A stretch of 64,000 nt of DNA from Leptotrichia massiliensis (GTDB lineage Bacteria; Fusobacteriota; Fusobacteriia; Fusobacteriales; Leptotrichiaceae). The notes beneath the pieces are model-generated. The model was given only the letters and a program-made list of their open reading frames with translations, did no database searches and was not told the DNA's origin. The DNA is taken from positions 434,001-498,000 of the forward strand of contig NZ_FNVZ01000005.1 of NCBI RefSeq assembly GCF_900104625.1. The letters are read 5' to 3'. Made by a program: the position numbers and the translations under genes. This document shows positions 17,555-26,872 of this stretch, piece after piece (the stretch's first letter is position 1; each line of letters begins with the position of its first letter).

Positions 17555-18928
17555 ATGTCAGCGATAGTGTTTTCAAGTATATGGGTAGTGATTTTGATTT
17601 TACTGTTCTTTTTATTGATTCATATAAATGTGAATTTAAAGAAAAAATTTAAGTTTTCTACAAGGATAATAATTTCTACAGTATTAGGATTTGTTGTGGG
17701 AATTGTATTTCAATCAACTTTGGGATTAGTGGGAGCGGCTGAGCATGAAGTTGTTATAAAGAATGTAACAAATGCAGCTTCGTTAGTAGGGAGAGGATTT
17801 ACGAGCCTTTTAAAAATGATAGTTATTCCGTTAGTTGGGCTATCTGTTTACAATTCAATAATTAATTCTAAAAATAATGAGAATTTGAGAAAACTGACCA
17901 TAAAATCAGTAGTTTATTATACAGCGACTGTGGCTATTTCGGCGATTATTGGAATTGTAATTGCAATGACATTTAAGCTCGGAGTTGGAATGAAATTGCC
18001 TGAAGGAATGGAAGCATGGGCTGGAAAAGGGGAATATAAAGGTCTTGTTGATGTTGTAGTCTCGTTTATACCGTCAAATATTTTTAAGGCTATGACAGAA
18101 ACAAGTGTTATTGGAGTAGTGATATTTACAGCGTTTTTAGGATTTGCAACAAACCGAGTTGGATTAAAAAATCCTGAAAAAATAAAACCTTTGAAGGACG
18201 TAACAGAAGCATTATTTTCAGTAATGACAAGCGTTACGATTACAATAATAAAAATAATTCCGTATGGAGTTGCGGCATTGATGTTTGATTTGACAGCTTC
18301 TTATGGGCTTGAAGTATTTAAAAATCTTGTTACATATCTGATTGTAATGTTTATTTCATTAGGACTGGTTGTAGTAATGCAATCTTTAAATCTTGCAATA
18401 CACGGTGTAAATCCACTAAGATATTACAAGAAAGTAACAGCACCGTTAGTTCTATCATTTACAACAACTTCAAGCATGGGAACTTTACCTGTAACAATTG
18501 AAACATTGGAAAAAGAAGTAGGAGTAAGTTCACCAACAGCAAACTTTACGGCAACACTAGGGACAACAATAGGAATGAATGGTTGTGCAGGAGTATTTCC
18601 AGCAGTAATAGCAATAATGATTGCCAATATGAACGGCATTGCAATTACTCCAGTATTTCTAATAAGCCTTATAACAGTGATTGCATTAGGGTCGTTCGGT
18701 ATGGCAGGAGTACCAGGAACAGCCTACATCGCAGCAACAGTCGTACTAGGTGGAATGGGATTACCTTTTGCTCCAGTAGCTTTAGTACTGCCAATTGACT
18801 CAATAATAGATATGGGACGTACAGCAATAAATGTAAACGGTGCAATGGTAGTTTCGACTGTTGTAGACAAAGAAATGGGAACTTTTAATGAAGAAGTTTT
18901 TAAAGGGGAAAGAATAAGTGAAGCATAA
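17555..18928 (+). CDS. Dicarboxylate/amino acid:cation symporter (DAACS), TcyP-like
   Basis: 457 residues with the DAACS (GltP/GltT) fold: helices at about residues 5-25, 36-56, 80-105 and on, the re-entrant segment TTTSSMGTLPVTIETLEKEVGVS, GTTIGMNGCAGVFPAVIA, and the last region MGRTAINVNGAMVVSTVVDKEMG. The N-terminal helix before the first conserved repeat and the overall length resemble the L-cystine importer TcyP/YdjN more than glutamate carriers, but substrate assignment by eye is uncertain. Inner membrane. ATG 17555 follows TTAGGAGGAAAA. It has its own promoter and appears monocistronic. Confidence 0.82.
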   Translation: MSAIVFSSIWVVILILLFFLLIHINVNLKKKFKFSTRIIISTVLGFVVGIVFQSTLGLVGAAEHEVVIKNVTNAASLVGRGFTSLLKMIVIPLVGLSVYNSIINSKNNENLRKLTIKSVVYYTATVAISAIIGIVIAMTFKLGVGMKLPEGMEAWAGKGEYKGLVDVVVSFIPSNIFKAMTETSVIGVVIFTAFLGFATNRVGLKNPEKIKPLKDVTEALFSVMTSVTITIIKIIPYGVAALMFDLTASYGLEVFKNLVTYLIVMFISLGLVVVMQSLNLAIHGVNPLRYYKKVTAPLVLSFTTTSSMGTLPVTIETLEKEVGVSSPTANFTATLGTTIGMNGCAGVFPAVIAIMIANMNGIAITPVFLISLITVIALGSFGMAGVPGTAYIAATVVLGGMGLPFAPVALVLPIDSIIDMGRTAINVNGAMVVSTVVDKEMGTFNEEVFKGERISEA

Positions 18929-19039
18929 TAAATTTTTTAAAAATTTTTAAAGCAGTAAATTTATAGTTGCTCCTAAAATTTTTGCTTTGTCTATGTTATT
19001 AATAAATCTGTAATTAGATAAGTAATTTAATAGATTAAC

Positions 19040-19086
19040 AAGGATTCATTTCTGTGTAAAACAGGAGTTAATCCTTTTAATTTTTC
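19040..19086 (+). terminator. Rho-independent terminator after the symporter gene
   Basis: AAGGATT (19040-19046) and an inner CTGT pair with ACAG and AATCCTT (to 19076), followed by TTTTAATTTTT. Confidence 0.75.
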
Positions 19087-19107
19087 TAAAAATAAAAATT
19101 AAAGATA

Positions 19108-19135
19108 TTGACTAAAATTTAATACAAGGTATAAT
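19108..19135 (+). promoter_or_regulatory. Predicted promoter for the YARHG protein gene
   Basis: TTGACT (19108-19113), 16 bases, TATAAT (19130-19135), about 42 bases before the start codon. Confidence 0.6.
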
Positions 19136-19177
19136 TTATAATGAAAAACAAAAAAATAGAAAATAGGAGTGGTTGCT

Positions 19178-20353
19178 ATGAAAAAAATTAGAGTACTTTT
19201 ATTATTTTGCTTAATGTTTATTTTTTGTACAAATTTACTGGCAAATGATTGGGAATTTGGTTCGGAAGGTGGGCATATTGTTCCAATGAATGTGTCTAAT
19301 ATTGCGATAAAAAGTGAGAAACTTCATTTTAAGCTGGAAAAAGTTAAGGGGGAGTATGGACCAGTAAATGAAATGGCGGTAACTGTAAAATTTGTGTTTG
19401 ACAGTCCTGAGGCTGGGGAGAAATACATTGGATTTATTACGCCTGAAGGTGGAAATGAGGAATGGGATGAAGTTAATCATTTTAAAAATTTTAGAACTGT
19501 TGTAAATGGGAAGAGTGTAAATACAGTTTCTTACAGACTAACCGATTTTGTTCCAAAGGACGTGAAAAAACTTGAAGAAGTGAAAAAATATTTTAAGGAA
19601 TATGACGAAGAAAAGGCAAAAGAGGAAGCCGACTATTATAAAAGAAGCTATGTTTATTATTTTAAAGCAAACTTGAAGAAGGGAGAAAATGTAATTGAGC
19701 ATAGCTATCGTTACGATGGAAGTGGCGGTGTCGGATATAACGACTTTAATTATGTCTGGTCTACTATTTCAAAATGGAAAAATCAAAAAGTGGATGACTT
19801 TGAAGTAATTGTTGAGCCTGGAAGCGCTTTGATTGCAATACCTGAAATAAAGATGAAGAATGGAAAATATGTAGACTGGAAATTAGCTGGAGAAGGGAAT
19901 ATTGATTACGGATATAGAAATTATTACGATAGAGACGGGCAATATAAAGTTCTTTATGCAAAATTGAAAAAAGGATATTTACATTTTAAAACAAAGAATT
20001 TTAGCCCTGAAGATGAATTTAGTCTATCAGAAATAGCCTATCTAAATGGTAATTACTATTTCTCTGAAAAAACGGAAAAAGGCTATAAATACAGAGATGA
20101 TTTAACAAAAGCCGCTTACAGTGCGGGATATTTAACAGCAGATGAATTAAAAGAACTTACCAATGAAGATTTGAAAATAATGAGAAATTATCCTTATGCA
20201 GTAGCAGGATATGATTTTTCTGATAAAAAATTAAAAGATTATTTCTCAAAATTCCTGTGGTATATTCCAATTGGAAAAAATGTGGAATTGAGAGAAGATG
20301 ACTATGAAGTTATTAATAATGTGGATAAGATTATGGATAGTCGGAGAAGATAA
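19178..20353 (+). CDS. Exported YARHG-domain protein
   Basis: 391 residues from ATG 19178 (ribosome site AGGAG 19165-19169; the in-frame GTG at 19169 overlaps that site). A Sec signal peptide ends near NLLAND. The large central part is beta-rich, contains a segment resembling extracellular DUF4424-type domains (GKYIGFITPEGGNEEWDEV..., KGENVIEHSYRYDGSGGVGYNDF), and is unassigned. The C-terminus has a YARHG-like unit: LTNEDLKIMRNYPYAVAGYDFSDKKLKDYF then WYIP. YARHG domains are extracellular modules of unknown ligand. It is transcribed from its own promoter, and the next small exported gene has a separate one. Confidence 0.7.
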   Translation: MKKIRVLLLFCLMFIFCTNLLANDWEFGSEGGHIVPMNVSNIAIKSEKLHFKLEKVKGEYGPVNEMAVTVKFVFDSPEAGEKYIGFITPEGGNEEWDEVNHFKNFRTVVNGKSVNTVSYRLTDFVPKDVKKLEEVKKYFKEYDEEKAKEEADYYKRSYVYYFKANLKKGENVIEHSYRYDGSGGVGYNDFNYVWSTISKWKNQKVDDFEVIVEPGSALIAIPEIKMKNGKYVDWKLAGEGNIDYGYRNYYDRDGQYKVLYAKLKKGYLHFKTKNFSPEDEFSLSEIAYLNGNYYFSEKTEKGYKYRDDLTKAAYSAGYLTADELKELTNEDLKIMRNYPYAVAGYDFSDKKLKDYFSKFLWYIPIGKNVELREDDYEVINNVDKIMDSRRR

Positions 20354-20392
20354 TTTTATAAAAATTTTAATTAAAAAAATAAGTAATAACAC

Positions 20393-20420
20393 TTGATTTA
20401 TTTATTTTTTCTGATATAAT
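20393..20420 (+). promoter_or_regulatory. Predicted promoter for the small exported protein gene
   Basis: TTGATT (20393-20398), 16 bases, TATAAT (20415-20420), 51 bases before ATG 20472. Confidence 0.5.
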
Positions 20421-20471
20421 TTAATAGAAATTTTTTAAAAAATAAGAAATATGAAAGGAAGATTATAGGAA

Positions 20472-20858
20472 ATGAAAAAAATTTTATTTGTTGCATTACT
20501 ATTGTTAATAAATACTATAAGTTTAGCCTATTCTGAAAAATTGGAACCAGGAGATGACTTTTATATAGAAACATTAGATTATAGAAATGGTAATGCAATA
20601 ATATATGGAAGCGGATGGATTGGAAATGGTGACTGGAGTAGTTCAACTTTAGTCATAAAAAATTTACCTTATGAAAGATATAAAAAATTTCAAGAAAAAG
20701 ATGGAGTTTTAGTTTTTAAATGTGGAATTAGCATTCAAGTTGCTGATGATAATAGCGGTACTTTATATATTGATGCTGAAAATGTTAGAAGTTATAGAAG
20801 TGAAACACATAGAGAAGCAGATACACAAGTATATGAAAAAGGATGTTTTAATAAATAA
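20472..20858 (+). CDS. Unknown small exported protein
   Basis: 128 residues with a clear Sec signal peptide (MKKILFVALLLLINTISLAYS). The mature part is about 108 residues, mainly beta, with a Gly/Trp-rich stretch (GSGWIGNGDWSSST) and two Cys (in KCGIS and KGCFN) that could form a disulfide in the periplasm. The family is not recognised. GAAAGGAAGATTATAGGAA precedes ATG 20472. It has its own promoter and a perfect terminator, so it is a single-gene unit. Confidence 0.6.
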   Translation: MKKILFVALLLLINTISLAYSEKLEPGDDFYIETLDYRNGNAIIYGSGWIGNGDWSSSTLVIKNLPYERYKKFQEKDGVLVFKCGISIQVADDNSGTLYIDAENVRSYRSETHREADTQVYEKGCFNK

Positions 20859-20878
20859 TTAAAATCAAAATAAGTTAT

Positions 20879-20910
20879 AAGGTTACAAGTAAAATTGTAA
20901 CCTTTTTTGT
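20879..20910 (+). terminator. Rho-independent terminator
   Basis: A perfect ten-base stem AAGGTTACAA / TTGTAACCTT (20879-20888 and 20895-20904) with a six-base loop and a T tract. Confidence 0.92.
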
Positions 20911-20954
20911 TTTTTAAAAAAGTGTTATAATAAGTTTAAAATAAAAATCGGGAG

Positions 20955-22115
20955 ATGAAATTGGATATTGAAGTTAAATTGAATGAAGGTATGAAAAAAT
21001 ATATTTATGAAATTTGGGAAAAATTAGAAAATGAGGACAGAACAGAATATGATGTTGCACTTGAGAATTATAGGGAATACTTGTTAAAGGAAACCACGAA
21101 AAATCCTGAAGATGTTTCGGTCGTTTGTCAGTTGGCGGGAGTTTGTTATTTGAGTAGAAGATGCGACGATATAGAAATTTTAGAAACATTTTTGAAAAGG
21201 AATTTTGATATTTTAACTGAAGATGAAAAGTTTAGAATATATGTTGATTTGGCTTATTTGTGTGAAGATATGGGATGTATGGAAGAAGAGGCTATTGATT
21301 ATCTTGAAAAAGCAATAAAAATTAATTCAAATAATGCAAACATTTATTACAGACTTTCAGCTATTTGTTTTCATGCTAAAATGTATCAAAAATCTCTTGA
21401 AAATATAGAAATCGCCTGCAAAATGAGTGATGAAGCGAAATATAGTTATGGATATGCACTGATTTTAATTCAAAATAAAGAATATAAAAAAGCTGAAAAA
21501 ATTTTAGATGATTTATTAATGGAAGACTCAAACAGCATTAAATATCATTTTTACAGAGTTCTTTGTGAAATTTATTTAGGAAATAAAGATACTGAAAATA
21601 TAGAAAAACTTTTGAAAAAAATAAAAGAGTTTGAAATGCTGGAGAAAACAGATTATGAAAAATATTTGAATTGGTTGACGTATGAAGGTTTTCACACGTT
21701 TGATGAAGATGTAATAAAAGATTTATATTATTTATGTGGTAATTATGAAAAATATTGTAAATATGCAGAGAATGTTAATTTTAATTTAGAAGCAAATTAT
21801 ATGGCACCGTATCTTTATTCTTTGAAACAATTGAATAAATTTGAGAAAATAGACAAAATATTGAAAGAAGCTGAAAAAGAAATTTTTCAAAATATTAAAG
21901 AAATCAAGACTGATGAAGAATATCGGAAAGATACAACGGAAGAAGAACTTTTGGAAATGATAGAAGATGAAAAACAGAAATTGAAAAACATTAATTTAGT
22001 GCTGGAAAAAATATTGAATACAGATTTTAAGCCTAAGATGGAAATATTTATGTACTTGAAATATGAATGTTGGTTACTGGATTGTCCACAGCATCTGATA
22101 ATTGATGAGAATTGA
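20955..22115 (+). CDS. TPR protein, first of three paralogues
   Basis: Up to 386 residues, soluble, no signal peptide. TPR units are visible in the middle (AIDYLEKAIKINSNNANIYYRLSAICFHAKMYQKSLENIEIACKM and the following EYKKAEKILDDLL). The end pattern LLDCPQHLIID matches the last residues of the next two genes (LIDCPRHQKLD), and the N-terminal CQLAGVCYL matches their CQLAAVYNE. It is thus a diverged member of the same family. The ribosome site GGGAG touches ATG 20955; TTG 20961 or ATG 20988 are possible starts. It is followed closely by its paralogue. Confidence 0.7.
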   Translation: MKLDIEVKLNEGMKKYIYEIWEKLENEDRTEYDVALENYREYLLKETTKNPEDVSVVCQLAGVCYLSRRCDDIEILETFLKRNFDILTEDEKFRIYVDLAYLCEDMGCMEEEAIDYLEKAIKINSNNANIYYRLSAICFHAKMYQKSLENIEIACKMSDEAKYSYGYALILIQNKEYKKAEKILDDLLMEDSNSIKYHFYRVLCEIYLGNKDTENIEKLLKKIKEFEMLEKTDYEKYLNWLTYEGFHTFDEDVIKDLYYLCGNYEKYCKYAENVNFNLEANYMAPYLYSLKQLNKFEKIDKILKEAEKEIFQNIKEIKTDEEYRKDTTEEELLEMIEDEKQKLKNINLVLEKILNTDFKPKMEIFMYLKYECWLLDCPQHLIIDEN

Positions 22116-22137
22116 AAAATATGAAAGGAATAAAATT

Positions 22138-23247
22138 ATGAAACAAACACAAAAAGAATGGGCAAGATATATTCAAGATGAAATCAAAAAAAATGATAGT
22201 TACGATAATTATAGGCATGCATTTATTGAATATATGGATTATTTAGAGAAATGTCTTTTGGAAAATCCGAGAGATGTAGAAAAAGTGTGTCAATTAGCGG
22301 CAGTTTACAATGAATTAACTTATCAATGGGAGGATATTTATAAATTATTGAATGAATTTATTAAAAAATATGAAAATGAATTGACTGATGAGGAAAAATC
22401 ACGGATTTATACTAATTTAGGGTATTATTATGATGATCAGAGAGATGGCAGTAAGAGAGCGATTAGAACTTTGAGAAAGGCTGTGGCGTTTAATCCAAAT
22501 AATTCTAAGGCTTATTATGGACTTGGGGCGGATTATTATGGTGCTGGGAAATATGATAAATCAGAAGAAATGTATAAAAGAGCTTGTGAGCTGGAAAATA
22601 ATCCGATTTATAAGTTTGAATATGCGAATTTGTTGATGGTTAATGGAAAATACGAAGAGGCGAAAATAATTTTGGAAGAATTAATAAAAAAAGATTTTGA
22701 GTTTGGAAAAGAGGATTTTGCTAAGATAAAATATGGTTATATTGCGAATAAGGTTCAGTTGAAGGAATTTGTAAATATTGAGGCTCAAATTGATGAATTA
22801 ATGTTAGAAAATATTGATAATGATTATTTTTTTGGTAGTGATTTAGAAAGTCTGTATTATTTATCTGAGAATTATAAAAAACTTGTAGGAATTTATTTAA
22901 AAATAGACACTCAAGAGGATTGCCAAGTACCATATGAGGAACTACCAATTTATTTTTATTCATTAAAGCGATTAGATAAATTTGATAAATTAGAAAAATC
23001 TTTTGAGAAAGCATTGAGATTTAAAAATGAAGAAATAGAAGATGTTAAAAATGGAGAATTTAAAAGAGAATGGACAAAATCTGAGAAAAAAGAAGAAATT
23101 AGGGAGATAAAAAGGCAAATAAAGAATTTGAAGGCAGAATATGAAAAAATATTGAAAACAGATTATAAACCAGAAGTAAAAATTTATCCTAAATTTTTAT
23201 ATGACTGTTTTTTGATAGATTGTCCACGACATCAGAAGTTAGATTAG
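22138..23247 (+). CDS. TPR protein, second paralogue (left copy of a tandem duplication)
   Basis: 369 residues from ATG 22138 (ribosome site AAAGGAA 22123-22129). An upstream in-frame start at 22102 would overlap the previous gene and precede the ribosome site. TPR helices cover about residues 45-220. The region from CQLAAVYNELTYQWEDIYK to the EELIKKDFEFGKEDF segment, and the last about 55 residues, are almost identical to the next gene. The segment between (about residues 225-310) has diverged. A soluble scaffold protein of unknown partner. Confidence 0.75.
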   Translation: MKQTQKEWARYIQDEIKKNDSYDNYRHAFIEYMDYLEKCLLENPRDVEKVCQLAAVYNELTYQWEDIYKLLNEFIKKYENELTDEEKSRIYTNLGYYYDDQRDGSKRAIRTLRKAVAFNPNNSKAYYGLGADYYGAGKYDKSEEMYKRACELENNPIYKFEYANLLMVNGKYEEAKIILEELIKKDFEFGKEDFAKIKYGYIANKVQLKEFVNIEAQIDELMLENIDNDYFFGSDLESLYYLSENYKKLVGIYLKIDTQEDCQVPYEELPIYFYSLKRLDKFDKLEKSFEKALRFKNEEIEDVKNGEFKREWTKSEKKEEIREIKRQIKNLKAEYEKILKTDYKPEVKIYPKFLYDCFLIDCPRHQKLD

Positions 23248-23255
23248 GAGGAAAA

Positions 23256-24374
23256 TTGGAAAAACAAAAAAACTTAGAAAGAAAAACGGTAAAAGAATGG
23301 ATAAAATATATTCAAGAAAAAATTAGAAATAATAGTGATTACGATTCTGTTTATGAAGGGTATAAAACATTTTTGGAAAATAAATTGAAAGAAAATCCCA
23401 AAAATGTGGAAGTTGTTTGTCAATTAGCGGCAGTTTATAATGAATTAACTTATCAATGGGAGGATATTTATAAATTATTGAATGAATTTATAAAAAAATA
23501 TGAAAATGGATTGACTGATGAGGAAAAATCACGGATTTATACTAATTTAGGGTATTATTATGATGATCAGAGAGATGGTAGTAAGAGAGCAATTAGAACT
23601 TTGAGAAAGGCTGTGGTGTTTAATTCAAATAATTCTAAGGCTTATTATGGACTTGGGGCGGATTATTATGGTGCTGGGAAATACGATAAGTCAGAAGAAA
23701 TGTATAAAAAAGCTTGTGAATTAGAAAATAATCCGATTTATAAGTTTGAATATGCGAATTTGCTGATGGTTAATGGAAAAAACGAAGAGGCGAAAATAAT
23801 TTTGGAAGAATTAATAAAAAAAGATTTTGAATTTGGAAAAGAGGATTTTATTAAGGTAAAATATATTTACATTGCGAATAAAGTTCAGTTGAAGGAATTT
23901 GAAAATATTGAGGCTCAGATTGATGAATTAATGTTAGAAACGGTTAATAAAGATGATTTTTTTGAGGAAGAGTTTGCAGAGCTATATTATTTAGCACGAA
24001 GTTATGAGAAAAGTGAAAAAATTTATTCAAAGTTTAAAATTCAAGATTATCAATTTCCAGCTTGGTGGCTGAGATTCTATTTTTATTCTTTAAAACAGTT
24101 AAACGAAATAGAAAAATTGCAAGAAAATTTTAAAATAGTTTTGAAGATTAAAGATGAAGAAATAGAGAGCATTAAAAATGGAGAATTTTTAACAGAATAT
24201 ACGAAATCTGAGAAAAAAGAAGAAATTAGGGAGATAAAAAGACAAATAAAGAATTTGAAGGCAGAATATGAAAAAATATTGAAAACAGATTATAAACCAG
24301 AAGTAAAAATTTATCCTAAATTTTTGTATGACTGTTTTTTGATAGATTGTCCACGACATCAGAAGTTAGATTAG
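23256..24374 (+). CDS. TPR protein, third paralogue (right copy of a tandem duplication)
   Basis: 372 residues starting at TTG 23256, seven-odd bases after the AGGAGG that follows the previous stop. The frame is open further upstream (to 23220), but that part is just the copied 3' end of the preceding gene read in another frame. The TPR core matches the previous gene almost residue for residue; the segment from about residue 230 to 320 is different (ELYYLARSYEKSEKIYSKFKIQ...). The last 55 residues are identical again. It probably arose by recent tandem duplication and then changed in one block. Confidence 0.75.
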   Translation: MEKQKNLERKTVKEWIKYIQEKIRNNSDYDSVYEGYKTFLENKLKENPKNVEVVCQLAAVYNELTYQWEDIYKLLNEFIKKYENGLTDEEKSRIYTNLGYYYDDQRDGSKRAIRTLRKAVVFNSNNSKAYYGLGADYYGAGKYDKSEEMYKKACELENNPIYKFEYANLLMVNGKNEEAKIILEELIKKDFEFGKEDFIKVKYIYIANKVQLKEFENIEAQIDELMLETVNKDDFFEEEFAELYYLARSYEKSEKIYSKFKIQDYQFPAWWLRFYFYSLKQLNEIEKLQENFKIVLKIKDEEIESIKNGEFLTEYTKSEKKEEIREIKRQIKNLKAEYEKILKTDYKPEVKIYPKFLYDCFLIDCPRHQKLD

Positions 24375-24382
24375 GAGGGAAA

Positions 24383-24898
24383 ATGATAATTTTAATAATG
24401 GGAGCTTCTCATACCGGAAAAACAAAACTGGCACAAAAATTACTTGAAAAATATAAGTATCCGTATTTGTCTATTGATCATTTAAAAATGGGACTTATCC
24501 GAAGTGGATATACTAAATTGACGGCTATGAGCAGTGATGATGAATTAACAGATTTGTTATGGCCAATTATTTTGGAAATGATAAAAACGGCTATTGAAAA
24601 TAAACAGAATCTTATTGTCGAGGGATGTTATATTTCATTTGACTGGAAAAAAGATTTTAAAAAAGAATATTTAGAGAATATAAAATGTATTTGTCTGGTT
24701 ATGAGTAAAAATTACATTAATAAACATTTTGGTGATATAAAAAAATATGCAAATGTTGTTGAAAGTAGAATAGATGATAGCTATTGCACCTTGGAAAGTG
24801 TTTTGAGAGATAATGAAAGAGTGTTAAAATTATGTAAAATTCATAATATTGATTATACGCTTATTGATGATGAGTATCAATTTGATATTGAATTGTAA
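24383..24898 (+). CDS. P-loop NTPase, kinase-like (zeta-toxin / 2-phosphoglycerate-kinase type fold)
   Basis: 171 residues from ATG 24383 behind GGAGGGAAA. A Walker A motif GASHTGKT lies at residues 7-14, followed by the short first helix and the YLSIDHLKMGLIRSG substrate-Asp region. A second strand NLIVEGCYISF resembles the Walker B part of small-molecule kinases. The protein is soluble. Candidates are adenylate-kinase-like, shikimate-kinase-like or zeta-like phosphotransferases; I see nothing to fix the substrate. Its ribosome site was copied along with the TPR duplication upstream, so it belongs to the same transcript. Confidence 0.65.
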   Translation: MIILIMGASHTGKTKLAQKLLEKYKYPYLSIDHLKMGLIRSGYTKLTAMSSDDELTDLLWPIILEMIKTAIENKQNLIVEGCYISFDWKKDFKKEYLENIKCICLVMSKNYINKHFGDIKKYANVVESRIDDSYCTLESVLRDNERVLKLCKIHNIDYTLIDDEYQFDIEL

Positions 24899-25042
24899 AA
24901 ATTTTAGATGTATTTATAGTAAAATTGATAAAAAATAAACAACAACTTTATAATTGGAGAAAAATAGATTATTAAAAATAATTTTCAATTTTTTGCATTT
25001 AATATTACAGGAAAATGTGATAAAATATATTTAGGAGGGAAA

Positions 25043-25450
25043 ATGAGATATTGGATAATACCAGCAAACTCTACAAAGTATGATTATTTTGCTGCTTTTA
25101 ACGATAAGGGATTTATAGATTGGACAAAAAAATCAAAATATGAAGAAGGTGATACTGTATATCTATATTGTACAAGACCTCAACAAAAAATAATGTATAA
25201 AGCGATTATAGAGAAAATCTTTATTTCTTCTAATATTGAAGTAGATGATAGTAAATATTGGCTTAATAAAAGTGAATTTGATAAAAATAAAAATATGAAA
25301 AAAGAATTTATAAGATTAAAATTATTAAAATATGTAGATAATGAAAATTTATCTTTAGAAAATCTTAAAGATAACGGATTAAAAACTGCACCTCAAGGTC
25401 CACTGAGAGTTGCTAGTGAACTTTTAGAGTATATAGAAAAATATATATAA
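25043..25450 (+). CDS. EVE-domain (PUA-like) protein
   Basis: 135 residues. The start RYWIIPANSTKYDYFAAF and the middle EGDTVYLYCTRPQQKIMYKAIIEK, together with the C-terminal APQGPLRVASELLEYI, match the EVE fold of the PUA superfamily. EVE domains bind modified bases in DNA or RNA and often occur with restriction or defence genes. Here no nuclease or methylase gene is adjacent; the neighbours are a kinase-like gene and purD. AGGAGGGAAA precedes ATG 25043. The gap before it (24899-25042) holds only AT-rich sequence with a weak promoter-like TTGCAT. Confidence 0.78.
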   Translation: MRYWIIPANSTKYDYFAAFNDKGFIDWTKKSKYEEGDTVYLYCTRPQQKIMYKAIIEKIFISSNIEVDDSKYWLNKSEFDKNKNMKKEFIRLKLLKYVDNENLSLENLKDNGLKTAPQGPLRVASELLEYIEKYI

Positions 25451-25468
25451 ATAAGTATACAGGAGGAA

Positions 25469-26737
25469 ATGATGAAAATATTAATTGTGGGTGCTGGTGG
25501 AAGAGAACATGCGATTGCTTGGAAACTTTCTCAAAATGAAAAGGTGGAGAAGATTTTTATAGCTCCAGGAAATGCCTGTGTAGAAATGTTACCAAATGCT
25601 GAAAGTGTGAATTTAGGATCAATTGATGAGTATATCTCGTTTGCCAAAGATAATAATGTTGAATTGACAGTTGTGGGAAGTGAGGAATTGCTTGTTCAGG
25701 GAATTGTGGATGAATTTCACAAAAATGGACTGAAAATATTTGGGCCTGATAAAAAGGCCGCGATTCTTGAGGGAAGTAAGGCATATTCTAAGGATTTTAT
25801 GAAAAAATATGGAATAAAGACAGCAGTTTATGAAATTTTCGATAATTCTGAAAAAGCTAAGGAATTTTTGAATAACTGGAAAGATTTTCCTGTGGTTATA
25901 AAGGCTAGTGGGCTTGCAGCTGGAAAAGGTGTTATTATTGCTCAAAATCTAAATGAAGCTATTAAGGCTGTAGAAGATATAATGGTTGATGAGAAATTTG
26001 GAAATGCTGGAAGTCAAGTTGTAATTGAAGAATTTTTGGATGGAGTAGAAGCTTCGATTTTATCATTTACAGACAGTAAAGTGATTGTACCGCTGTTGTC
26101 AGCAAAGGATCATAAAAAGATTTGGGAAGATGAAACTGGATTAAATACAGGAGGAATGGGAGTTATCAGTCCAAATCCTTTTGTTACGGATGAAATTTTT
26201 GAAAAATTTAAGTCAGATATAATGCAGCCGACTTTGAAGGGAATACAGGCTGAAGAAATGGATTTTGCGGGTGTGATTTTCTTTGGACTTATGATTACGA
26301 AAAAAGGCGTTTACCTGCTTGAATACAATATGAGAATGGGAGATCCGGAAACTCAAGCGGTATTGCCACTTCTAGAAAATGACTTACTTGAATTAATAGA
26401 AAAATCTTTTGAAAAAAAATTATCGGAAATAAAAGTTAACTGGAAGCCGTTACATTCGTGCTGTGTAGTAGCCGCTGCTGGAGGTTATCCAGAAAGTTAT
26501 AGAAAAGGCGATGAAATTACAGGAGTTCTTGACTTTAAAGAAACTGATGATAACAAAGTGTTTATTTGTGGAGCAAAAGTTGAAAATGGAAAACTGTTGA
26601 CAAATGGTGGAAGAGTATTAAATGCTGTGGCTCTTGGGAATACATTGGAAGAAGCACAAAAAAAGGCGTATGAACTTTTGAAAACTATAAATTTTGAAGG
26701 AATGTATTTTAGAAAAGATATTGGTGGAAGATTTTAA
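25469..26737 (+). CDS. purD: Phosphoribosylamine-glycine ligase (GAR synthetase)
   Basis: 422 residues catalysing the second step of purine synthesis (phosphoribosylamine + glycine + ATP to GAR). An ATP-grasp enzyme: N-terminal ILIVGAGGREHAIAWKLSQ, IKASGLAAGKGVIIAQ, the GGMGVISPNPF loop, the acidic EYNMRMGDPETQ metal site, and the C-terminal VVAAAGGYPESYRKGDEI. Full length for the family. AGGAGGAA precedes ATG 25469 (a second ATG follows at once). No other pur gene is in the window, so purD is separated from any pur cluster. Confidence 0.96.
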   Translation: MMKILIVGAGGREHAIAWKLSQNEKVEKIFIAPGNACVEMLPNAESVNLGSIDEYISFAKDNNVELTVVGSEELLVQGIVDEFHKNGLKIFGPDKKAAILEGSKAYSKDFMKKYGIKTAVYEIFDNSEKAKEFLNNWKDFPVVIKASGLAAGKGVIIAQNLNEAIKAVEDIMVDEKFGNAGSQVVIEEFLDGVEASILSFTDSKVIVPLLSAKDHKKIWEDETGLNTGGMGVISPNPFVTDEIFEKFKSDIMQPTLKGIQAEEMDFAGVIFFGLMITKKGVYLLEYNMRMGDPETQAVLPLLENDLLELIEKSFEKKLSEIKVNWKPLHSCCVVAAAGGYPESYRKGDEITGVLDFKETDDNKVFICGAKVENGKLLTNGGRVLNAVALGNTLEEAQKKAYELLKTINFEGMYFRKDIGGRF

Positions 26738-26872
26738 TAAAAATGAAAAAAAAATTTATAATTAATACTTATAAATAAGAGATTAAAATTATGTTCTTTA
26801 TTAAATTATTCTCTTAAGTTTATATTTTGGGTTATTTTGAACAATATTTTTTTTAAACAAAATAATCTAAAT

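Larger units (their letters stand above)
22138..24382 (+). repeat. Tandem duplication of a TPR gene, two units of about 1.12 kb
   Basis: The unit 22138-23255 is repeated at 23256-24382. The 3' ends are practically identical, including the shared junction GTCCACGACATCAGAAG followed by TTAGATTAGGAGG at both 23222-23251 and 24349-24378. That duplicated junction supplies the ribosome site for both following genes (the third TPR gene and the P-loop protein). Similarity drops in a block of roughly 250 bases near each 3' third. Confidence 0.85.

Noticed and set aside
22138-24382. CRISPR-like or short tandem repeat array
   Set aside because: The repeated sequence is two gene-length units, not short repeats with spacers; no CRISPR array was seen anywhere in the window.
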